This document shows positions 1 to 5,348 of a stretch of DNA of 5,694 bases, one piece after another. Below the pieces are notes generated by a model. The model was not told the origin of the DNA. It searched no databases and saw only the letters and a list, made by a program, of their open reading frames with translations. Within the stretch, counting starts at the first letter, position 1. Each line of letters opens with the position of its first letter. Location: contig PXQK01000001.1 of NCBI GenBank assembly GCA_003022085.1, forward strand, positions 8,497-14,190, in the 5' to 3' direction. A program made the translations under genes and the position numbers. Origin of the DNA: Halobacteriales archaeon QH_10_65_19. GTDB taxonomy: Archaea; Halobacteriota; Halobacteria; Halobacteriales; Haloarculaceae.

Positions 1-22
1 TGGCGGGAGAAGTGATGTATGT

Positions 23-568
23 ATGAGCACCCAGAAGCGAGTTCTTCAGGAGTTCGGTACGGTCAAGGAGAACGACCTCCGCCTCGAAACGGAGAAGGCA
101 GAGCAGATCATCGACGCGCTGAACACCGACCTGGCAGCGACGTACACGCTGTACCACCAGCTCAAAAAACACCACTGGAACGTCACAGGCGCGGAGTTCC
201 GTGACCTCCACATCTTCCTCGGCGAGGCAGCAGAGAACGCCGAGGAAGCAGCCGACGAGATCGCAGAACGGGCACAGGCGCTGGGCGGCACCCCGGTCGC
301 CGGCCTCGAGGCACTCGACGAGCACTCGCCTGTCACGGCCGAGGACAACGACGTCTACGACATCCGTGCCTCACTGGAGAACGACCTCGAGATGTACGGC
401 GACGTCATCGAGAGCCTCCGCGACCACGTCGAACTCGCGACGAACCTCGGCGACCACGCGACGGCTGAGATTCTCCGGACCATCCTCGTCGAGGTCGAGG
501 ACGACGCCCACCATGTCGAACACTACCTCGAAGGCGACACGCTCGTCACCGAGAGCACGATGCGCTGA
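23..568 (+). CDS. dpsA: DpsA, ferritin-like DNA-protecting iron-storage protein
   Basis: This 181-residue cytoplasmic protein belongs to the Dps/ferritin-like superfamily, dodecamers that oxidise Fe(II) with peroxide and store the iron, protecting DNA from oxidative damage. The inter-subunit ferroxidase pattern is visible: His51 in HHWNV, His63 in DLH, and Asp78 and Glu82 in ADEIAER. The 12/15/4 spacing equals that of classical Dps proteins. The length matches halobacterial DpsA (about 182 residues), and the protein is strongly acidic, as haloarchaeal proteins are. The ATG at 23 was chosen because the N-terminus STQKRVLQEFGTV resembles known DpsA and because a purine-rich GGAGAAGTGAT (6-16) lies just upstream. 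The promoter lies outside the window. A T-tract follows the stop. In haloarchaea dpsA responds to iron and oxidative stress through DtxR-type regulators, but no operator is visible here. The function is secure. Confidence 0.97.
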   Translation: MSTQKRVLQEFGTVKENDLRLETEKAEQIIDALNTDLAATYTLYHQLKKHHWNVTGAEFRDLHIFLGEAAENAEEAADEIAERAQALGGTPVAGLEALDEHSPVTAEDNDVYDIRASLENDLEMYGDVIESLRDHVELATNLGDHATAEILRTILVEVEDDAHHVEHYLEGDTLVTESTMR

Positions 569-582
569 ACTGACGGACTGCC

Positions 583-587
583 TTTTT
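583..587 (+). terminator. T-tract terminator after dpsA
   Basis: A run of five T residues in CCTTTTTCC begins 14 bases after the dpsA stop codon, in otherwise GC-rich DNA. Archaeal RNA polymerase terminates at oligo-T tracts without needing a hairpin, and no hairpin is obvious here. It would separate dpsA from the SWIM gene, which has its own promoter-like sequence 40 bases further on. Confidence 0.5.
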
Positions 588-623
588 CCGATCACCGTAC
601 TGCCCGACGACGGGCGCGACTGC

Positions 624-637
624 CGAACCACTTATGA
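624..637 (+). promoter_or_regulatory. BRE/TATA promoter of the SWIM gene
   Basis: CGAA (624-627) is followed by CTTATGA (631-637), a fair match to the haloarchaeal BRE plus TATA arrangement. Transcription would start near 660. This leaves a leader of about 37 nt before the ATG at 697, or about 7 nt before an in-frame GTG at 667. The match is imperfect and rests on position and composition only. Confidence 0.45.
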
Positions 638-696
638 TCGTCGAGGACCTACATTTCAACTGAAGCGTGTGGCGAAATCCGCCGATTCAAACCCCT

Positions 697-1401
697 ATGA
701 CCGATCCAACACCACCGGAGCCGACGGAGAAGGTTGCACTCGCACCGGATCCCCAGTCGCTCTCGGATCGTGGGCTGCGCGCATGGACCGAGCGGATGGC
801 CGTGCGGCCGCTCGGCGAGCGGTACGCAGTCGACAGCGAGAGCGGCGCGACCTACGTCGTCGACCCGGTCGCAGGGACCTGTACGTGTCCCGACCAGCAG
901 CTGCGTGGCGAGACGTGCAAACACCTCCGGCGGGTCGCGATCGAGATCACCGCCCGCCGGGTGCCGCCGCCGAGCGAGCGTCGTGCGGACTGTGGGGCAT
1001 GTGGCATCGAAACGTTCGTGCCCTCCGACGCCGAGGCGCCCCCGCTGTGCTCGGGCTGTGCCCTCAACCCGGGCGAGGTCGTCCTGGACCGCGAAACCGG
1101 CGACCGGCTCGTCGTCGTCCGCGTGACGCCAGACCGCGCCGACGAAGTAACCATCGCCGAAACCGGCGCGACTGTCGCAACCCATCCCACGAACGACGGG
1201 TATCCCTCCGACGACATTGTGATCGAGGCAGTGTACGTCACGGACCTGCACCGGGAGGGTCCGCGCCGCTACTCCTTTCCACGCTCGCGGCTCCGGCGGA
1301 CCGACGACGCCGCAGTCGACGTACCCGGCGAGCGTCGCTTTCGTGGCCGCACGGCAGCAGGACCCGGACCTGGCCGGTCGGTACCTGCGACGCCTCCGTG
1401 A
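697..1401 (+). CDS. SWIM zinc-finger domain protein
   Basis: This is a predicted zinc-binding, probably nucleic-acid- or protein-binding cytoplasmic protein of 234 residues. A SWIM finger is clear: Cys62, Cys64, Cys74 and His76 (CxC-x9-CxH). A second metal-site candidate is Cys99-xx-Cys102 with Cys118-xx-Cys121. From about residue 125 to 200 there is a beta-rich segment (DRETGDRLVVVRV, then YSFPRSRL) of a type that recurs in small haloarchaeal proteins, where YxFPRSRL comes near the C-terminus. The ATG at 697 is preferred over the in-frame GTG at 667 because the natural MTDPTPPE start follows it. The last 25 or so residues, after VDVPGE, are poor in acidic residues and use atypical codons, while another frame becomes coding-like. 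The 3' end may therefore be frameshifted. The precise cellular role of this family is unknown to me. Confidence 0.85.
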   Translation: MTDPTPPEPTEKVALAPDPQSLSDRGLRAWTERMAVRPLGERYAVDSESGATYVVDPVAGTCTCPDQQLRGETCKHLRRVAIEITARRVPPPSERRADCGACGIETFVPSDAEAPPLCSGCALNPGEVVLDRETGDRLVVVRVTPDRADEVTIAETGATVATHPTNDGYPSDDIVIEAVYVTDLHREGPRRYSFPRSRLRRTDDAAVDVPGERRFRGRTAAGPGPGRSVPATPP

Positions 1402-1561
1402 GGCGTTCGCTACTGAGGCGCGCAACGTCAACGACCGCGACGAGCAGGTCGAACGGTCCTCGCCGCCCCGGGTTCGACAGTCCGTCGCCGACGACGGGGT
1501 CCTGCGCCGGGAACCACGCGGGAATGGCCTCTTCTGGCACGCCGTGGGGGGTGGACACTGA
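1343..1561 (+). CDS. Overlapping or frameshifted small ORF after the SWIM gene
   Basis: This frame begins at a GTG (1343), or continues from an upstream frameshift in the SWIM gene, and encodes about 72 residues. Its third codon positions are strongly GC-rich, and its second positions are mixed, as in genuine haloarchaeal genes. The competing SWIM frame looks non-coding over the same bases. The N-terminal part (DPDLAGRYLRRLREAF) looks helical. The C-terminal part (DGVLRREPRGNGLFWH) resembles the wing of a winged-helix domain, but this is only an impression. It overlaps the SWIM ORF by 59 bases, which is unusual for two independent genes. It ends in TGATG, sharing bases with the next start codon. 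It could be the true C-terminus of the SWIM protein after a one-base slip, or a separate coupled gene. I do not recognise a family. Confidence 0.4.
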   Translation: MAARQQDPDLAGRYLRRLREAFATEARNVNDRDEQVERSSPPRVRQSVADDGVLRREPRGNGLFWHAVGGGH

Positions 1562-1883
1562 TGGGCGTCCTGCTGTACCTCGTCCACAACGTCACCGAAC
1601 AGTCGGTGTATAACGCATCTAGCTGTGCGCGCGTTCTCACTGACGCGAAGAAAGTGACATAGGCCTTATATTCGGCATCGCTGGCGCGGTACAGTTTCTC
1701 GACGCTGATGTTTACATCGGCGCGTTCGATTACACCGTCCCGACAGAGCACGCAGGCTTGAGCAATCGCATGAATGTCTCCGACGATATCCTCGATCGTC
1801 ACCAGGACCGGTACTCCGAGCGCGAGAAGATGGAACAGCACCGCGAGTAGCGTCACATCCGACAATGAGTCACTCCAAGCCAT
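1428..1883 (-). CDS. Hypothetical membrane-anchored protein, probably truncated
   Basis: From an ATG at 1881-1883 the reverse strand encodes about 94 convincing residues, down to about 1602. They comprise a short polar start, a hydrophobic segment at residues 10-30 (TLLAVLFHLLALGVPVLVTI) fit to span the membrane, and then a mixed soluble tail ending VRTRAQLDALYTD. Third positions are moderately GC-rich. Past about 1602 the frame stays open to 1428, but the product becomes an arginine- and proline-rich antisense shadow of the forward frame, so the true C-terminus is probably lost. An in-frame TTG at 1931 gives a longer but less natural N-terminus. I do not recognise the family. The head-on meeting with the truncated forward frame suggests a junction between two once-separate DNA segments. 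That this stretch codes at all is a moderate inference. Confidence 0.35.
   Translation of the reverse strand: MAWSDSLSDVTLLAVLFHLLALGVPVLVTIEDIVGDIHAIAQACVLCRDGVIERADVNISVEKLYRASDAEYKAYVTFFASVRTRAQLDALYTDCSVTLWTRYSRTPISVHPPRRARRGHSRVVPGAGPRRRRRTVEPGAARTVRPARRGR
1561..1662 (+). pseudogene. Truncated start of an unidentified gene
   Basis: An ATG overlapping the preceding stop (TGATG) opens a 33-residue frame beginning MGVLLYLVHNVTEQ. The first 16 codons nearly all end in G or C, as expected of a real haloarchaeal gene. From about 1609 the codon use becomes random and a TAG follows at 1660. I read this as the 5' end of a gene coupled to the upstream frame, cut off by a rearrangement at about 1602-1609. 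The evidence is compositional only, and a non-coding chance ORF remains possible. Confidence 0.3.
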
Positions 1884-2000
1884 TTGCTGTCGGATGCACT
1901 TACCGGCCGAACTAGATTCGGAGCAGGGCAACGCTGACGAGAAACCGGGAACGTAGAAATACTACCGATAATGTGCCGCGTATAACCGACCAGTAATCTC

Positions 2001-2007
2001 TTTATAA
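2001..2007 (+). promoter_or_regulatory. TATA box of the methyltransferase operon
   Basis: TTTATAA is an excellent archaeal TATA element in AT-rich DNA. Transcription should begin near 2030, which would place the ATG at 2012 upstream of the transcript and favour the ATG at 2039 with a leader of about 9 nt. A second candidate, TATAACC at 1981-1987, would instead give a nearly leaderless start at 2012. No terminator interrupts the two following genes, so this promoter probably serves both. Confidence 0.55.
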
Positions 2008-2038
2008 CAATATGAAGACAACTGGAACCAGAACCGCT

Positions 2039-2782
2039 ATGGAAGAAAAAACCACCGTTGACGGGGACCTGAAACAAACGGAAGGAGAGTGGACCTTCGA
2101 CCAGAGCGTCGCTGAACAGTTTGACGAACACGTCCGGAAGTCGATTCCGCTGTACGAGGAGGTCCAAACGAGAGTCGTCAAACTTTCGGACTGGTTTCTC
2201 AAATCCGAGGGCGAGGAACACGTCTATGACCTCGGCTGTGCGACTGGAACGACGATAGAACGACTCATTGACCGGCACGGACCGAGCCCCCCACCGAAGT
2301 TCGTCGGGATTGACCTCCAGGCCCCGATGCTCGAGAAAGCACGTACCCGGGTGGGTCACGAAGATGCAGTAAATTTCCTTCAGGCCGACATCTCGACCCA
2401 GATGTCGTTTCCCAGCGCCACGTTAGTACTGAGCCTGTTCACACTCAGTTTCGTCCGAGAAGATAACCGAAAGACGTTGCTCGAGCAGATCTACAACGAT
2501 CTTGAACACGGCGGGGCGCTCATTTTCTGTGAGAAGACGCGGGCACAGGCACCGTTCTTCCAGGACATCTGGAACGAGGAGTACTGGGATTTCAAGGCTG
2601 AACAGGGCCTCGAAGATGAAGAAATCATCGGGAAGGCAAAAACGCTCAGGGGACAACTTCGTCCGTTGACCCTCGACGAGTACGAAAAACTCCTCTCGGA
2701 AGCTGGATTTGATGTCGAAAACAACGTCGACGTGTTTTTCAAATGGTTCCCGTGGACTGGAATCATTGCACGAAAAACATGA
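2039..2782 (+). CDS. CmoA-like SAM-dependent methyltransferase
   Basis: This class I SAM-dependent methyltransferase has 247 residues, or 256 if the ATG at 2012 is used. Residues here follow the 256-residue form. The SAM loop is VYDLGCATGTT (71-81), the acidic ribose-binding position is Asp101 in GIDLQ, and QADIS (124-128) precedes the FTLSFV strand. The colinear set WTFDQSVAEQF, then YDLGC, FTLSF, GGALIFCEK and EAGF resembles bacterial CmoA, which uses carboxy-SAM to modify tRNA uridine 34. By eye, the CmoA arginine that holds the carboxy group (Arg199 in E. coli, from memory) aligns near Ala209 here. Ordinary SAM methylation of an unknown substrate is therefore more likely than true CmoA activity. 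Codon use is less GC-biased than in dpsA, suggesting acquisition. The last four bases overlap the next gene, so the two are probably cotranslated. Confidence 0.85.
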   Translation: MEEKTTVDGDLKQTEGEWTFDQSVAEQFDEHVRKSIPLYEEVQTRVVKLSDWFLKSEGEEHVYDLGCATGTTIERLIDRHGPSPPPKFVGIDLQAPMLEKARTRVGHEDAVNFLQADISTQMSFPSATLVLSLFTLSFVREDNRKTLLEQIYNDLEHGGALIFCEKTRAQAPFFQDIWNEEYWDFKAEQGLEDEEIIGKAKTLRGQLRPLTLDEYEKLLSEAGFDVENNVDVFFKWFPWTGIIARKT

Positions 2783-3588
2783 GTGGTACGATGGCTGAAA
2801 GAAAGAACATTGTCGCCCGGAGCTACACTTTCGTCCGGCAAGAAGGAATCGGGAAGTTCCTGCTGCGGGCGAAAGTATACGTCTGGCGGTTTATAATCAC
2901 TGTATATTGGGTCGTAAAATACGACGTCGATTTCAAGCCAGGATGGCGGGCTGCAATATCGACCGAACTTCCCATCTTTCGTGATCTCTTAACAAATCTC
3001 CGAGATGACGACGTTTTCTACGATATCGGTGCAGACACTGGCCTGTTCACGTGTCTGGTGGCGAGCAAACTTGGACCAGAGCAAGTCGTCGCATTCGAAC
3101 CCGGCGACGGAGTTACTGAACTCGAACGCCGCCTGACGGAGGGTGACTTACAAGCAACGGTCGTAGAGAAAGCAATAAGTCAGGGGGATGAAAACGAGTA
3201 TCACGCCCACGAAGGCCGAGTGGGGTTACTCGGGAATACCGAAGCACCAGCCTTCCCCAGTACAAACGCTCGTGAGATACTCGCCGAGGGAGACTCACCC
3301 CTTCCGACCGTCGTCAAAATTGATGTGTTCGGTGCTGAAGGTGACGTCGTGAGAGGACTCGAAGAAATCCTGTCCAGAGATGAATGTCGATTAGTCCATC
3401 TCGAACTCCACCTCCCGATGACGTTCCAGCGCAAGCGACCGGAGCAGATCTTTGAAAACTACCTCGATGAGTGGTCCCTCACCGAGGTAGTACGCATTCT
3501 ATTCGAATGTGGGTTTGAAGTTGAACCGATATATCTCCGATCCCGTACTGACGATTTATTTATCAGGGCTTACAAGCCCGACCACTGA
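2779..3588 (+). CDS. FkbM family methyltransferase
   Basis: This 269-residue SAM-dependent methyltransferase fits the FkbM family, whose members O-methylate polyketides, glycans or other small molecules. Motif I is VFYDIGADTGLF (79-90), the acidic end of strand 2 is Glu107 in VVAFEPG, and the family signature near the active site is KIDVFGAEGDV (180-190), where KIDVEGAE is usual. A region at about residues 30-48 (RAKVYVWRFIITVYWVVKY) is hydrophobic and aromatic, and could lie on or in the membrane. The ATG at 2779 was chosen because ATGA overlaps the stop of the preceding methyltransferase, a sign of translational coupling. Starts at 2743 (inside that gene) and 2791 are alternatives. FkbM proteins in haloarchaea often sit in surface-glycan islands, but no glycosyltransferase is present here. 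The substrate is unknown. Confidence 0.88.
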   Translation: MSGTMAERKNIVARSYTFVRQEGIGKFLLRAKVYVWRFIITVYWVVKYDVDFKPGWRAAISTELPIFRDLLTNLRDDDVFYDIGADTGLFTCLVASKLGPEQVVAFEPGDGVTELERRLTEGDLQATVVEKAISQGDENEYHAHEGRVGLLGNTEAPAFPSTNAREILAEGDSPLPTVVKIDVFGAEGDVVRGLEEILSRDECRLVHLELHLPMTFQRKRPEQIFENYLDEWSLTEVVRILFECGFEVEPIYLRSRTDDLFIRAYKPDH

Positions 3589-3589
3589 T

Positions 3590-3619
3590 ACGGACTGCTG
3601 TGACCTGTCACCGCTCCGT
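3590..3619 (+). terminator. Nested hairpin downstream of the FkbM gene
   Basis: ACGGA (3590-3594) pairs with TCCGT (3615-3619), and inside it GTGAC (3600-3604) pairs with GTCAC (3607-3611) around a two-base gap. It begins two bases after the FkbM stop. It may end the operon transcript or mark the edge of the adjacent fold-back element. No T-tract follows directly, so termination is uncertain. Confidence 0.3.
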
Positions 3620-3631
3620 CGAGACACGTCG

Positions 3632-3740
3632 TACGGTCGTGCGTGAGTGTTTTGCACACCGGATCCCAGTACCGGCAATTTCGCGGGCTAAAACGCCCAC
3701 TGCGCAACTCCATAGCGGTACAAGGTCACGCACGACCGTA
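3632..3740. repeat. Fold-back unit 1 with perfect 15-bp inverted ends (MITE-like)
   Basis: TACGGTCGTGCGTGA (3632-3646) is the exact reverse complement of TCACGCACGACCGTA (3726-3740). Smaller inverted pairs are nested inside: GTACCG (3669-3674) with CGGTAC (3716-3721), and GGGC (3685-3688) with GCCC (3695-3698). The 109-bp unit has no coding frame and no transposase. The same end sequence bounds a second unit at 5349-5557. This fits a miniature inverted-repeat element moved in trans, or a structured regulatory palindrome. No convincing target-site duplication is visible, so mobility is inferred. Confidence 0.6.
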
Positions 3741-3750
3741 TCATACTAGC

Positions 3751-3777
3751 GGGCGAAAATCCGCCGGATTTTCGTCC
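3751..3777. promoter_or_regulatory. 12-bp hairpin upstream of the pilin-like gene promoter
   Basis: GGGCGAAAATCC (3751-3762) and GGATTTTCGTCC (3766-3777) form a 12-bp stem with one G-T pair and a GCC loop. It ends six bases before the TATA box of the pilin-like gene, at roughly -60 to -35 from the predicted transcription start. It could be a palindromic operator for a dimeric regulator, or a terminator or end structure of the preceding element. The palindrome is directly seen and its role is inferred. Confidence 0.5.
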
Positions 3778-3782
3778 GTCAG

Positions 3783-3790
3783 TATTAATA
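3783..3790 (+). promoter_or_regulatory. TATA box of the pilin-like gene
   Basis: TATTAATA lies 26 bases ahead of the ATG at 3816. Transcription would start near 3812, giving an almost leaderless mRNA, a common haloarchaeal arrangement. A GGAGG (3808-3812) is only three bases from the start codon, too close to act as a normal ribosome-binding site. Confidence 0.55.
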
Positions 3791-3815
3791 CCGCGAGCGG
3801 CAAAAAGGGAGGGCA

Positions 3816-4535
3816 ATGACAGGTGGGACCGGCGGCCAGCGCGACCGTGGGCTCTCCTCAACGGCCGGGATCATCCTCTTTATACTCATCGGGGCATTGC
3901 TGACCGCCTCGGGGACGTATCTCATGCTGGAGATAGGGAGCGGGGAGATCGGACGGACGGTGACCACTACCTTCGATACCACGCAGAACGGCGAGACGGT
4001 GGTGATTGAGCACACGACCGGCAGTGCGCTCGACAGCGACAACCTCCGGGTCGTCGGCGCGCGGGTGATCAGCATGCCGGATGTCGTCGGCTCCGGCAAC
4101 AGGATCGAAGTCAGACCCACCGAGACGCGGATCGAACTGCTGTACGAGGAGGGACGGGTGTCTCAGCAGCTGCTCGCCGCCGAGGTCGAACTCATCCGAC
4201 TTGTCGTGACCGTCGAGGACGAACGGGGGAACCTGCTCGCCTCTCGCCCGGTCGGAGTCTACGACGTCACGTCGAAACCGACTATCTCCTCGTCAGCGGA
4301 CCTCACGACGGACCTCGAGCGCGGCGGGAGCGTGCCGACGCCGACGTTCGTCGGCGCGACCGACGAGGACGGCGAGTTCGTAACGATTCCGGCTACCCGG
4401 GACGGGCTGGAGGCCGGCCAGGAGTACGTCGTTCTCGCGGCAACAGCGGGTCCGAACGCCGAGCGGGCTTACGCGGTCGGCAGCGTAACGATCGACGAAC
4501 GGGAGAATGTTGTGCGGCTCGTCCTTCCGGAGTGA
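3816..4535 (+). CDS. Type IV pilin-like membrane-anchored surface protein
   Basis: This 239-residue protein has the layout of an archaeal type IV pilin-like protein. A short charged leader (QRDRG, ending at Gly12) is followed by LSSTAG and a hydrophobic helix at about residues 16-38, consistent with cleavage after Gly12 by the prepilin peptidase PibD. The following stretch, NGETVVIEHTTGSALDSDNL (about 57-76), resembles the beta-strand pattern of the haloarchaeal pilin domain. Residues 150-239 are rich in Gly, Asp and Thr (GATDEDGEFVTIPATRDG, then a terminal VVRLVLPE) and may form a separate Ig-like or carboxypeptidase-regulatory-like domain. It is likely exposed outside the cell, either in a pilus or as a single-helix anchored protein. 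No pilus assembly ATPase or membrane platform gene is nearby, so it would depend on components encoded elsewhere. It converges with the next gene. Confidence 0.6.
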   Translation: MTGGTGGQRDRGLSSTAGIILFILIGALLTASGTYLMLEIGSGEIGRTVTTTFDTTQNGETVVIEHTTGSALDSDNLRVVGARVISMPDVVGSGNRIEVRPTETRIELLYEEGRVSQQLLAAEVELIRLVVTVEDERGNLLASRPVGVYDVTSKPTISSSADLTTDLERGGSVPTPTFVGATDEDGEFVTIPATRDGLEAGQEYVVLAATAGPNAERAYAVGSVTIDERENVVRLVLPE

Positions 4536-4564
4536 CTGTTCCTGTCCCGGACAGCCCCGAACAG
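4536..4564. terminator. Hairpin between convergent genes, possible two-way terminator
   Basis: CTGTTC (4536-4541) pairs with GAACAG (4559-4564), stacked on CTGTC (4542-4546) with GACAG (4550-4554) around a CCG loop and with a CCCC bulge. It fills most of the 33-base gap between the stops of two convergent genes, where a bidirectional terminator is expected. No long T-tract is present on either strand. Confidence 0.45.
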
Positions 4565-4568
4565 ACAG

Positions 4569-5291
4569 TTACCGGGGGACGTCGAACTCGAGCGCCCAGG
4601 ATCCAGCAGTACGGACGACGGCCCACGCGACGCCGGCAACCGACGTGGACGCCGCGTCGTCGATTGGCCCCGTCGTCTCGAAGAGGACATCGGGATCGAA
4701 CACCCCGGTGCTGGCTTCGAGAAACAGACTGGCGGCAAACGGACCGTCGCCCTCGTGGATGGCGCGGACACGCGCGCCGTCGGTCGTATCTACCGGCCCG
4801 ACGATCGCCTCGCCGGTGCCGGCTGCCCGAGCGGGAGACTCCCTGACCTCTTCGGCCGGCGAGCTGGGCTGTGCGAGCGTGAGCTCCCAGCTGCTGCTCC
4901 CCGTAACTGCGAGCGTATAGGACGTGGCCGCCATCCCGACGCCAGTCAGGGACGCACCTGGCCCTGCCGTCTCGATGATTGTCTCTGGCTCACTACCCCT
5001 GTTGCCCCCGGCGGTGAGTGAAAAGGGGCCGTCGCCTTCGTGGCTCGCCAGCACCATCGTGAACCCACCGTCGGAGCCGAACTCGACCGACCCGTCGCCG
5101 GTCCCCGAGAACGTCGCCGGATCGGCGTCGAAGTACGGCCGCTCACGGTCGTCGAGTTCCACAATCGAGAGCAGGCCGGAGGTGTCTCGCGTCCGGCCGA
5201 CGAGACCGCTGACCTCGAACTCCCGGAACCCGCTCGTCAGTCCGGCACAGACCACAGCGGCACCGAACAACAGATACCCGCGTCGGTCCAT
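4569..5291 (-). CDS. Exported protein with two tandem beta-type repeats
   Basis: This 240-residue acidic protein begins MDRRGYLLFGAAVVCAGLTSG: two arginines, a hydrophobic stretch (residues 6-20) and a cysteine at 15. That suggests export, perhaps through Tat, or a lipoprotein with a weak lipobox, or a membrane anchor. The mature part contains two related units of about 80 residues (roughly 61-142 and 157-240). Both carry HEGDGPF (84-90 and 179-185) and end in a Trp-centred strand (SSWELTLAQP and GSWALEFDVP). Such units resemble a beta-sandwich domain common in haloarchaeal surface proteins whose function I do not know. The ATG at 5289-5291 was chosen because the signal-like segment starts there. 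Longer in-frame starts up to 5348 would bury it. It converges with the pilin-like gene, and both products appear destined for the cell surface, so a shared role is possible but unproven. Confidence 0.7.
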   Translation of the reverse strand: MDRRGYLLFGAAVVCAGLTSGFREFEVSGLVGRTRDTSGLLSIVELDDRERPYFDADPATFSGTGDGSVEFGSDGGFTMVLASHEGDGPFSLTAGGNRGSEPETIIETAGPGASLTGVGMAATSYTLAVTGSSSWELTLAQPSSPAEEVRESPARAAGTGEAIVGPVDTTDGARVRAIHEGDGPFAASLFLEASTGVFDPDVLFETTGPIDDAASTSVAGVAWAVVRTAGSWALEFDVPR

Positions 5292-5308
5292 CGTTTTATA
5301 CTGGCTGT

Positions 5309-5338
5309 CCCGGGTAATGAGATTATCGGCTACCCGGG
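5309..5338 (-). promoter_or_regulatory. Inverted repeat framing a promoter of the exported-protein gene
   Basis: CCCGGGTA (5309-5316) and TACCCGGG (5331-5338) are perfect 8-bp inverted arms around 14 bases. Read on the reverse strand, the spacer holds GATAATC (5327-5321), a TATA-like element about 30 bases ahead of the ATG at 5291. The arrangement fits an operator where a dimeric regulator would block TBP binding. A better TATA match, TATAAAAC (5300-5293), is only one base from the ATG and too close to serve this start. Confidence 0.45.
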
Positions 5339-5348
5339 CCGCCAACAC

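Noticed and set aside
649..1587. Reverse open frame of 312 codons opposite the SWIM gene
   Set aside because: It is antisense to a gene with a clear zinc-finger motif, and its arginine-rich product shows no recognisable domain.
201..1613. Long forward open frame of 470 codons across dpsA and the SWIM gene
   Set aside because: It is antiphase to two convincing genes, its product is Arg/Ser/Thr-rich low-complexity sequence, and it lacks the acidic bias expected. High-GC DNA leaves such shadow frames open.
1607..1986. GTATAAC at 1607-1613 and 1980-1986 as island boundary repeats
   Set aside because: Seven bases is too short, the flanks differ, and the second copy is plausibly a TATA element.
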